Of a stretch of 64,000 nucleotides of DNA, positions 55,501-64,000 are shown one piece after another. The notes under the pieces are model-generated. The model did no database searches. It was not told the DNA's origin and was given only the letters and a program-made list of their open reading frames with translations. The first letter of the stretch is position 1. The number at the start of each line of letters is the position of its first letter. Origin of the DNA: Elgaria multicarinata webbii (taxonomy: Eukaryota; Chordata; Lepidosauria; Squamata; Anguidae); contig NC_086178.1 in the NCBI RefSeq assembly GCF_023053635.1, forward strand, positions 33,531,226 to 33,595,225, written 5' to 3'. The position numbers and the translations under genes were made by a program.

Positions 55501-58500
55501 ACCGCGACTCTGCCTAGAGAAGGCTGTCCACCAAAACTCAGGGCCCAGGTAAGGAGACCATTAGTCAGAAAAGCAACCAAGAGGCTAATGGTAACTCTGA
55601 AGGAGCTGGAGAGATCCATGGCTCAGATGAGACAACTATCACCTGGCTGCTCCACAAAGCTGGGCTTTATAGAAATAAGGGTGGCTAGAAGAAAGCCATT
55701 GCTGAAAAAAACCCATATCAAATCCCATTTGTATTTTGCCAAAAGTCATGTGGTAGACACAGCAAGCACACCAATGAGACCAAAATTGAACTTTCTGGCC
55801 TTAGCGTAAAATGCTATGTGTAGTGCAAAGCCAACAGTGCTCATCGCACTGAGAACACCATTTCCACAGCAAAGCATGGTGATAGCAGCACCATGTTGCG
55901 GGGATGATTTTCATTGGCAGGGACTGGGAAGCTGGTCACGATTGAGGCAAGGTGAATGGAACCAAATACAGGGCAACTCTATAGGAGAACTTGTTTCAGT
56001 CTGTAAGGGATCTGGGGCTGCAGTGGAGGTTCACCTTCCAGCAGGACAATGACCCTAAGCACATTGCCAAAGTTACACTGGAAAGGTTTAAAAACAAGAA
56101 CCGCCCAGAGAGCTTCGGCTATTGGGCGGTATAAAAATGTAATAAATAAATAAATAAATAAATAAGAACCTGAATGTCTTAGAATGGCCCAGTCAAAGCA
56201 CAGACCTCAATTCGACTGAGAATCTGTGGCAAGATGTGAAAATTGCTGTTTGCCAATGGTCCCCATCCAACCTGACAGAGCTTGAGCAATTTTGCAAAGA
56301 AGAATGGGCAAATATTGCAGGATCCAGATGCGCAAAGCTGGTAGAGATTTACCCCCAAAGACTCACAGCTGTAACTGCTGCCAAAGGTGCTTCTACCGAG
56401 TATTGACTCAGGGAGGTGAATACTTTTGCAACCAACAAATGCCAGTTGGTTTTGTTTAGTCAACTTTTGTGCCACAATGAAGTATTTTGCACCTTCAAAG
56501 TGTTAAGCATGTTGGGTAAATCAAATGGTAAATGTGCCAATTAACTCTGTTTTAATTCCAGGTTGTAACACAAAAAAATGTGCACGTCAAAGGGTAGATT
56601 GAATACTTATGCAAGGGACAATATCAGGACTAGCAGTCAATGACAGCCCTTTCCTCCAGGAATTTGTCTACCCCATTTTAAAGTTATCCAAATTGGTGGC
56701 CATCACTACCTCTTGTGAAAAAGTATTCCATAGTTTAACTACGCACTGTGTGAAGTAGTACTTCCTTTTATCTGTCCTGAATCTCCCACCAATCAGCTTC
56801 CCAGGATGACCCCGGGTTCCAGTATTAAGAGTTCTAGTATTCATTTACATGCATCAGCCGTTCTTGGAGAAATCTAATTACTCCTCTCGTGCCATAATGA
56901 TCAAACAAGCATACTTGCGTTCTCCAGGTAGGATATTTTCATTAAAAGTATGGAAGGAACAACCAACTGGTATTTCAAATCAATATTCTATATGACAACC
57001 TTGTACTTAAGCAATCATCTGGAAGCCAAAAGCAAGAAGGAACTGCATGTAGGCAATGCATTGGAATTGCATACAGGTGAGTGAGCAAGTTAGCAGAGGG
57101 GGCAGCAGAGCACAGATTCCCAGAGGTGGAAGTCCTCTCCTTCTACGTCAAGCTTGGAGGCGGGTCAGAATTCTCAATGCTTCTTCCACCAGCCCCCTGG
57201 AAGCTAACCTTTTTTCTTTCTTTTGGCAGGCTCATAACTTTTGTGGACTTATTTACAAAGCTGATATATGAAATGCATTACAACATCTGTGTACATCTCT
57301 GACAATTAAAAAACAAACTCTAGCACAATTCTTTTGCTCAGTTATTACAAAGCCAGGTAAGGGGGGGAGCTCTCGCTGTTGGTTAAATGTCATAGTAAGC
57401 TCGGCCGTTCCCAACTCCAGATGAGGAAGTTTGCACATCTGCACACCTGCAACAACTCAACACTTGTACCCATGTTTAATGAGACTGACGTGCATTTGCA
57501 GAGAAAGAGATGACAATGAAAAAGAAGTTATACCTGCAATTTTGAAAGGTCTTCAGAATTCTTCTGATCAGAAGGAGGGACTAATGACATCATGAATAAA
57601 ACCCAAGGAAAAATTAGTCCATAATGACCACAAGAATTTATCTGTAAAATACAAAATAAAATGGGATAAGAATAAGCCACCTGCACTTTAAGCACTTTTA
57701 TGTTGGATTCCAAAGCCCATTTACTGCAATGAAGCACCTCTTATTAAACTGGTCATCTTTACTTGACAGCCAATTGTGTATCTAGAAAAATAGATGGATA
57801 TTTTCACTATCATTTCTTCAGTTGTCCTCCTTTACTGCCCATAAACATCTCAAAAAGGTGAATATACTAATTTGTTCTCAAATTAGAGAATGAAGAATTA
57901 TATGAGCCATCGTCTCTCCTGCTTGGTTTAGCAAGGATGCTCTTTGTATTGGTCTTGCCCACATTAGTCGCACAGCACAACCAAAGCTTCTCTTTGTAGC
58001 TTTTACTTTTTTAAAAAAACACCCACAACTTTACCAGATCTTCAGTGGTTTTTAGTGGCTTAGTATCAGGCAACCGTTCCTTTGACAGCCTCCAAATATA
58101 CTGTGTAGCAAGTTTAAAATGCAGCTCCTGAACGACGTCTTCCTGGGCACATGCTACAAGGAGAGCTTCCCAGAAGTCCACTAAGAGCTGGGGGACAGCA
58201 TCTTCATCCACAGCACTCAGCATCTGATTTCCAAAATATTAAAGGGAAGGAGCTACTCACAAAAGACCATCAAACTGTTAGAAGTTGAGCACAAGCCACT
58301 AGCCCTCTGATATACAACAGGTCTCATTCATGCACACAGCCTACATAACAGATTCTCAGAAACGTTAAATACAGTGACATCTCCAGAACCTGCGGTATCC
58401 ATTTATTTGGAGCAAAACAGAGGGAAAAAGCTAGGTGTGCCCAGAGGCAGGTTCACAAAACGTGTTTTTCAATGTTTGAAGTTCTGACCAACCCCAGGTA

Positions 58501-61500
58501 TGTAATTAAATGAACCACCTTGATGTGTGTACAAGGTAGGTCACTGATATGTCCAGAAACTCCTCCCAGGACAGCAGTATTTCTTCCAGTTTGCGATCAC
58601 AAAATTTGCTGCTGACCATTAAGTGTGGATCACCTGTTCACATGTTAAGTTCACCTATGAATGCATACCCAAGGATGGTTAGGTAGTTTGCCTAGAGAAA
58701 AATACTAATGTGAATAGATAAGGAAGTTATTCCTTTAATTCTGCAGCTGAAAGCAAAGAAACAAGATGTTTGACAGCTATGTTTCTATAGATAATAGTTC
58801 CTTTGGTTCTACTCTGCACCAATTAAGAGGGCTACTGAATTAATCATGCTCTTCTCTTGCTGTTTATATAGCTGTATGAGAAGAATAACTTCAACTTTTA
58901 TATGCACTTTCTGCCCTTTAATTATGTCTAGGGATGGGAAAAGCACCGTTGGTGAAGTTCTAAGTAAACTGTAAACGGGGCTGAAGTGGGCAAAAATGCT
59001 AAGCAACTGGCCTTGATGTAGGAGTCTGCTTCTTCAAGTTCAATTTTATTGTTCTCATGTAAAGCCAATACTGAAGCCACGAGGAATCCAGGTCTCGTCT
59101 CCCGCAGGTAAACAGCAAGTGCAGTCGGGATAATTTGCCCTTTAATTTGCTGTCTCAGAAGCCTTGGCTCCACAATAAAACCACACACCAGCATCATCTG
59201 TAAAGAAAAAAGTGATAGAAGATTTAAATATTGGCTTCTACCATACCATGCTTTGAACGAGGGCTGATTCACACTTTACTTTTGGAACTGTGGCACAAAC
59301 AAAGCTCATGGCAAAAAGGCATGTCTAGATCATATCCATCTTTACAGGCCAGTGCAGATGCAACATTTCTGACCCATGGAGCAGGCTTTGGGGTGGCACA
59401 GAATCATGGAGTTGGAAAGGTCCAATAAGGCCACTGAGTCCAACCCCCCCCACTCAATGCAGGAATCCACCCTAAAGCATACCTGACAGATGGTTGTCCA
59501 GCTGCCTCTTGATTGCCTCTAGTGTGGGAGAGTCCACAACCTCCCTAGGTAACTGGTTCCACTGTCCTACTGCTCTAACAGTCAGGAAGTTTTTCCTGAT
59601 GTCCAGCTGGCTTTTGGCTTCCTGTAACTTGAGCCCATTCTTTTGTGTCCTGCAGTCTGGGATGATCTAGAAGAGATCCCGGCCCTCCTCTGTGTGACAA
59701 CCTGTGTGTTCCCTTGCCTCTCTCCATGAGCTTTCTCTACTTGATCTAACCATGGTTAACTATTACACTGGCATCAACATCACCCATGGGTTAACTGCTG
59801 GGTCGTTTGGCCCATAAACAACCCATCGGTCCAGCTTTGCATGTCAAACTGACAATTTCAGACGAGGTTGTTTATAGTAAAGTAGAAGAGACTTTAATTA
59901 ACCCATGATTTGCAACGGTGATGTGCAAACTAGCTCAATGTGTGGGAAAGGTGGTTTCTAAGCTGAAGAATAGGAAGGCTGTGTATATCTGAGAGAAAGG
60001 TGCTATTGTTCCACAATAAGTCTACCTTCCAGAGAATGCTCAGTTAACACTATCCTAGCTTTCTCTACTCCCTTTTCTCTTTGCACAATGAGAGAAAAGT
60101 GCTGTAGAGCAAACACACACACCTACCTTAAGAGGGCTATGACAAATGATATATAGTATGAATGGGAAACAGGATTCCTGCAAGAACTTTTGAGTCCCTC
60201 TTTTTACAACCACTGTATGAAGGATCCAACCCTTGACACAAAAATTCGGTTATGTACCAGCAACCTGTACCTCTGCATAGTTGTCCAGTTCATTTTTACA
60301 TCCATCCCGATCTCCCATTTTCAGGGCCATCAAAGCCTTGGCTAGCGTCACCACAACAGATGGCACAACCGTTTCTACTACTGTTAGATATTCTATCGCC
60401 AGTTTAGGACACACGTTTTTCAGGCAAGGGCTGGAGATGACATGGGGCATCTGGTTTGGCTCAGCAAGGCGGAATATTTGGAGCACTTTTGCTGCCAGTT
60501 CCTGGTAAAATAAACAGATGCTTAAAATACATTTTGGTCATGCTTTCATTTCCAGTACAAGGCCTCCCTCCACTCATGAATGCTCCATGCCATTTAACCA
60601 AAACACTTCCGGGGTACTAATGGAGTAGTACTAATTGCGTTCCCTTAAGAACTACAAATGGCCTCCAGTCTCCTGGCGTTTAGAAAGGGTGTGTGAAGAT
60701 GCATCTTGCAAATTATGTTGTTTTAGGGTCAGGATGCTCACTGACCTCTAGACTTGGAGGCTGATGGCTATCCTATATAGAGTGGGAAGAGCGGAGGTGA
60801 TCTGCACTTCTGCGCAACTCCCGCTCTGTGTTTTTGCTTGACGGACTTTTCCACCTGTCTAGTTGGAGCTCTGGAGTGAGAGGGAAGGAAGCCGGGGAGG
60901 CCAAAGGATTTTTCGTAAGCTGGCCTCCTCAGTCTCCTCCCCTGCTGCCCCCTTTCCTTCCTTTCAGAGGTTGCTTTTGTGAGCTTGGAAAGGCAGCCGG
61001 TGCAGTTGCCCCCATGCTGGCTACGAAGGGGAGAAGGCAGAGAGCTCGGACTCCTGGGTCTGAGTCAGAGCTCCGTCTCCAACCTCAGATCTAGGAATCC
61101 AAGCTATCCTATGGTCTTGAGATGGTGTCTAGGGGCCATAGGACTGCTCTCCCCGTGTTTTACTGGCTTTAATGTTCTTGTTTTTCTTGTGTTAGGCTTT
61201 TATTGTTTTAAATTGTTGAGCAGGGCCTTGATGGCTTTTTAGTGAATAATGTGGTATACCCTCATTATAAATAAACAAACACAGTAATGAATCCATTTCA
61301 AAAACAATTTAAACTGCAGGAACAGGGGAAGCTATTCTTTGGCTCATTTGTGAAACGGATGGAAACTCCCCTCACAACCTTAGAATGCTCTTGCCTTGGG
61401 ACATCTGCTTCAAATCTGACTTGTCCTGCTTTGTTGGTCCCTGGTTGACAGCTGGTTGGCCATTGTGTGAACAGAGTGCTGGACTAGATGGGCCTTTGGT

Positions 61501-62480
61501 CTGATCCAGCATGGCTCTTCTTATTTTCTTATGTTCCCCATTTACTTATTAGAATCATAGTTAAGTCAGTCTTTCGGCCACAAATTGCAGTGTGCTACAT
61601 TTTCACATTGTTAAGAACGCTTTATTTTTGTCCAGCTTTTTCTAAGAACTTCAAAACACTTCCACTATTTCCCTTCGTAATCTCAGTAGAAGAATAGTAT
61701 TATTATCCCCATCTTATATATTGGGGATGGTGGTGGAGAGGAAAAAGCCTGAGCCCTCTCTGTTCATGAAGCGGTCTCAGATTTCGGTTAGAGCTGCTGC
61801 TACAACACCCACCCTAACGTCTAGGTAAAAACAAGTCACCTCTTTTTCGGATAAAGAGCTTATTATTTACAAAATGCACCACTTTTAATGCCTTTTCCTG
61901 AAACGATCTGAACATCAATGCAGCTTTTGCTATCTCAGAAAAGGACAGCAAGCAATATAAAATGAAATATAACATGTAACTTTCCACGATTGACAGTCAG
62001 AAGCTCCTTTTATAAGGGCCAGTTCAGATGCTACTTTTGGATACTTTTCCCACTCATAAAAGTAATTTATTTCACATGAGGGTCACTTGACATGCCAGCA
62101 AAAGGCTTCCTGGCAATGCCTGCCACATTTTTAAAAATATACATCTGGAAGTTGCTTCTGCAAAGATACCAGATCTCTTGATTTACAGTTTACATTGCTC
62201 ACACAAACAGACTATTGTTGTGAGTGAAAGAAGCAGCTGAACACAACATGTAGGTCATTTCCTATGAATACAGGGAGGAAAAAGCATCCATTGTCTTACT
62301 TCACTCAGCTCCTCGTCTATGTCTTCATAAAGGGAATGATGCAAGTAAAATATAAACCCCTTTCCATACTTCTGTGTTTTATCTTCAACCGTTGGATCTA
62401 CTCGCTTCAGAATTTCAGTCATGGATAGACCAGACATCTTGTAGTAAGGCAGTGCCAAGTGGAAGTCTTTGGTGTCAAAT
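52451..62480 (-). CDS. HPS3: HPS3, BLOC-2 subunit, C-terminal 439 codons (last 8 exons; 5' part off window)
   Basis: Minus-strand coding join, in order of translation: 62480-62300, 60501-60271, 59197-59012, 58223-58035, 57641-57534, 54279-54073, 52937-52847, 52578-52451. The frame is continuous. The protein contains [82 protein letters not shown] and [14 protein letters not shown], and ends [16 protein letters not shown]. These agree with my recollection of the human HPS3 C-terminus (1004 residues). HPS3 with HPS5 and HPS6 forms BLOC-2, a cytosolic complex that directs cargo to melanosomes and platelet dense granules; loss causes Hermansky-Pudlak syndrome type 3 in humans. Position tail to tail with CP matches human. 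One intron (after 59012) has a GC rather than GT donor. Exons before 62480 are beyond the window, so the gene is partial here. Confidence 0.93.
52847..52937 (-). CDS. HPS3: HPS3 exon, second from the end
   Basis: 30 codons plus one base: [19 protein letters not shown] to LLSSLQ. Acceptor CGGCTTAG after a T/C-rich stretch, donor GTAAGC. The longer open frame at 52682-52963 on this strand is in a different frame and is not the gene. Confidence 0.9.
54073..54279 (-). CDS. HPS3: HPS3 exon, third from the end
   Basis: 69 codons in phase 0, [18 protein letters not shown] to [10 protein letters not shown]. Acceptor TTTCCTTCAG, donor GTGAGC. Confidence 0.94.
54805..54967 (-). mobile_element. CR1 LINE fragment, left half, reverse orientation
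   Basis: AACATAAGAGCCATACCGGA, then CCAGCATTCTGTTCACAAAG: the antisense 3' end of the CR1 family also at 41630. Continues at 56622 after the inserted Tc1-like element. Confidence 0.75.
54969..56621 (+). mobile_element. Tc1/mariner-like DNA transposon, decayed, inserted in CR1
   Basis: Left end CAGTGCCTTGCATAAGTATT preceded by TA; right end has the inverse AATACTTATGCAAGG. Sub-terminal TTACAACCTGGAATTAA and its inverse also match. Inside, plus-strand frames carry the Tc1 helix-turn-helix region (55483-55809: [39 protein letters not shown]). The QQDNDPKH motif follows near 56041. The segment [15 protein letters not shown] and the rest of the C-terminus read open from 56167 to a stop at 56404-56406. 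The reading frame shifts at least once between these parts, so it is not functional. A LINE tail is inserted at 56103-56164. Confidence 0.88.
56103..56164 (+). mobile_element. L2-like LINE tail inserted inside the Tc1-like transposon
   Basis: GCCCAGAGAGCTTCGGCTAT then (AATA)n. AAGAACC flanks the right side and AAGAACCG the left, consistent with a short target duplication. It interrupts the transposase between KNKN and NVLEWPSQS. Confidence 0.75.
56622..56850 (-). mobile_element. CR1 LINE fragment, right half, reverse orientation
   Basis: Resumes the CR1 sequence with AAATTGGTGGCCATCACTAC and CAGGATGACCCCGGGTTCC, matching 41880-42020. Confidence 0.75.
57534..57641 (-). CDS. HPS3: HPS3 exon, fourth from the end
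   Basis: 36 codons in phase 0, [14 protein letters not shown] to NSEDLSKLQ. Acceptor ATTTTACAG, donor GTATAA. Confidence 0.93.
58035..58223 (-). CDS. HPS3: HPS3 exon, fifth from the end
   Basis: 63 codons in phase 0, from [20 protein letters not shown] to KTTEDL, with [18 protein letters not shown]. Acceptor GGAAATCAG, donor GTAAAG. Confidence 0.92.
59012..59197 (-). CDS. HPS3: HPS3 exon, sixth from the end (GC donor)
   Basis: 62 codons in phase 0, from [11 protein letters not shown] to LEEADSYIK. Acceptor CTTTACAG. The only donor that keeps the frame into the next exon is AAG|GCCAGT at 59011-59010, a non-canonical GC site. Confidence 0.85.
59398..59735 (-). mobile_element. CR1 LINE 3' end, reverse orientation
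   Basis: Reverse complement of the CR1 end at 11765: CAGAATCATGGAGTTGGAAA, AGATGGTTGTCCAGCTGCCT, CCTAGGTAACTGGTTCCACT, then further upstream sequence (TTTTTCCTGATGTCCAGC). Confidence 0.85.
60271..60501 (-). CDS. HPS3: HPS3 exon, seventh from the end
   Basis: 77 codons in phase 0, [15 protein letters not shown] to ELDNYAE. Acceptor TTTTACCAG, donor GTACAG. Confidence 0.92.
60727..61150 (+). repeat. GC-rich medium repeat, third copy
   Basis: In the HPS3 intron upstream of the 60271-60501 exon. Same block order as the copy at 39648 and the same GGCCATAGGA end. Confidence 0.5.
61425..61545 (+). mobile_element. CR1-like LINE 3' end
   Basis: GTGCTGGACTAGATGGGCCT, TGATCCAGCATGGCTCTTCT and a TTTTCTTATG end; same family as 8425-8607. 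Confidence 0.75.
62300..62480 (-). CDS. HPS3: HPS3 exon, eighth from the end
   Basis: It starts with the last base of a split codon, then [20 protein letters not shown] and [14 protein letters not shown]. Acceptor TATTTCCAG, donor GTAAGA (minus strand). Confidence 0.92.
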
Positions 62481-62879
62481 CTGGAAATACAAAGGCCACC
62501 TGAAACTACGAAAACCATCATATGCAGATCCATAAAACTTAACGGAAGTGCTTTAGCAAGAAAAGAATTGATTGATAAATATATTGATACGCTGGAACTA
62601 AGGTCACGTTGGCAACAGGTCAGTTTTACATGGCAATAGGATAGGTTAATAGTAAACACAGATCCCCACAAGAAACCCATATTTTCCACTAACTAGCAAC
62701 CAAACTGCTTCTAAAAGCCCACTTGATGTGGGGTGGGGAACGACTTTATGGAGTATTCAAGAACAGAAGCCATGATAAAGGATCACTATGGAAAGCCTTC
62801 TCTTTTTAAATTTTAAATGTAAGAATTAAAAAATTCAGTTCAAAGATAGTGACGAACTCCAGCCATCACACCTTCTCTT

Positions 62880-64000
62880 AACATTGCTCACCCCAAAACT
62901 CAACACACTCGCTCAAGACCTGGTGTGTATCACCGAGACCTTGGTGGATGAGCTGGGCGGAATAGATCTGTCTCAGCTTTGTCCACCTGGGTACTCAGTG
63001 CAGCACCAGTCCAGATTGGAGGGCCGGGGGGGTGGGGTGGGGAGAGGAGTGGCCATCATCCACAAGGATTCCATCTTTCTCACAAGGAAGCCCATCTGTC
63101 CTAGTGCCAGTTTTGAGGCTTTGTACCTTGTCCTGGGCCAAAGAGACAGAACAGGTATGCTGCTGGTGTACCGCCCACCCCGCTGCCCAGAAGTTTCCCT
63201 GCCCGAGCTGGCGGGGTGGTCTTGGAGTTGGTGTTGGAAAACCCAAAGACTGTAGTTCTGGGGGATTTCAATATCCATGCTGAGGCTATCCTGACAGGGC
63301 CCGCTCGGGACTTCATGGCTACCGTGACAACCATGGGGCTGTCTCAGTACATCATTGGCCCAACACATGTGGCAGGACATAACCTTGATCTGGTTTTCAC
63401 TGTTGGTTGGATGGGGTATGATCTTGTTTTGGGTGTGTGTGTTCAACAATCCCGTTGTCATGGACAGATCATTTCCTTGTGAAATTTGGGTTGCCAGTAG
63501 CAGATCCTCCCTGCAGGGGTGGGGGACCCATTAAGATGGTCTGCCCCCGGAGACTTATGGAATCTGAAGGATTCCTGAATGCTCTGGGGGATTTTCCGGC
63601 TGATAGGGCTGGTGATTCGGTCAAGGCCTTGGTCTCACTATGGAATTGTGAGATGGGAAAGGCCATTGATACAATCGCTCCCGAGCACCCACTCCGGTGC
63701 TGTGGAGCTCGTAATTCACCTTGGTTTACAGAAGATCTACGGGCAATGAAACAGGCTGGATGACAGCTAGAGTGCAGGTGGCGTCGGTCTCGGAGTGAGT
63801 ATGATTGAAAATCAGCGAAGACTCCTCGTTGTGCCTATTACGCAGCAGTGAGGATGGCAAAAAAAATCTTACTATGCCTCCTCAATTTCATCCTCAAAAT
63901 GCTGCCCAGCAGAATTATTCCGGGTGGTGAAGAGCCTGTTGGGAGGAGGCTCGGGCTCTGGGAAACCAGAACTGGAACCCTCGGTAACCTGCTGTGATAA
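62880..64000 (+). mobile_element. L2-like LINE, endonuclease region, continues past the window
   Basis: Plus-strand frames in order: DLVCITETLVDELGGIDLSQ, GRGVAIIHKDSIFL and [18 protein letters not shown] (62884-63255). Then VVLGDFNIHAEAILTG and GLSQYIIGPTHVAGHNLDLVF (63216 on). Then LVSLWNCEMGKAIDTIAPEH and SPWFTEDLRAMKQAG (to 63763). These are motifs of an APE endonuclease and linker of a CR1/L2-group ORF2. The frame changes at least twice and stops follow, so the copy is decayed. It sits in an HPS3 intron, antisense to the gene. Confidence 0.85.

Overview
The window looks like a squamate reptile (lizard or snake) nuclear genome. Three vertebrate genes are split into short exons with GT-AG introns. 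The space between exons is filled with CR1-like and L2-like LINE fragments, tRNA-derived SINEs with a MIR-type core, and many short palindromic DNA transposons of types typical of squamates. No prokaryotic, viral or CRISPR feature was seen.

Layout. 1-4430: repeats, no recognised exon. 4431-11495 (+): TM4SF18, a complete four-pass membrane protein of the L6 family, 5 coding exons, 201 codons. 14601-14685: a liver-type promoter in front of ceruloplasmin. 14732-51453 (+): CP (ceruloplasmin), 19 coding exons. They join in frame to a 1066-residue secreted multicopper ferroxidase with all expected copper ligands. 52451-62480 (-): the last eight exons (439 codons) of HPS3, a BLOC-2 subunit; its upstream exons lie beyond the right edge. 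62880-64000: an L2-like LINE endonuclease region that runs off the window.

The order TM4SF18 - CP - HPS3, with CP and HPS3 tail to tail, matches the human 3q24-q25 region. The stop codons of CP and HPS3 are only about 1 kb apart. The only clear HPS3-strand AATAAA lies inside the CP 3' UTR, so the two transcripts may overlap at their 3' ends. The genes are not functionally linked: CP oxidises ferrous iron in plasma, HPS3 acts in lysosome-related organelle biogenesis, and TM4SF18 is a membrane protein of uncertain function.

Most noteworthy: (i) the domain-2 type 1 copper site of CP has a methionine where human CP has leucine; (ii) transposon sequence abuts splice sites of CP exon 2 and TM4SF18 exon 3; (iii) an HPS3 intron appears to use a GC donor; (iv) a foldback structure in CP intron 18 has 82-base arms that are identical; (v) there are nested DNA transposons and several MITE families whose 3-bp or 8-bp target duplications can be read directly.

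All exon calls come from reading splice sites, reading-frame continuity and recalled human protein sequences; no alignment was run.
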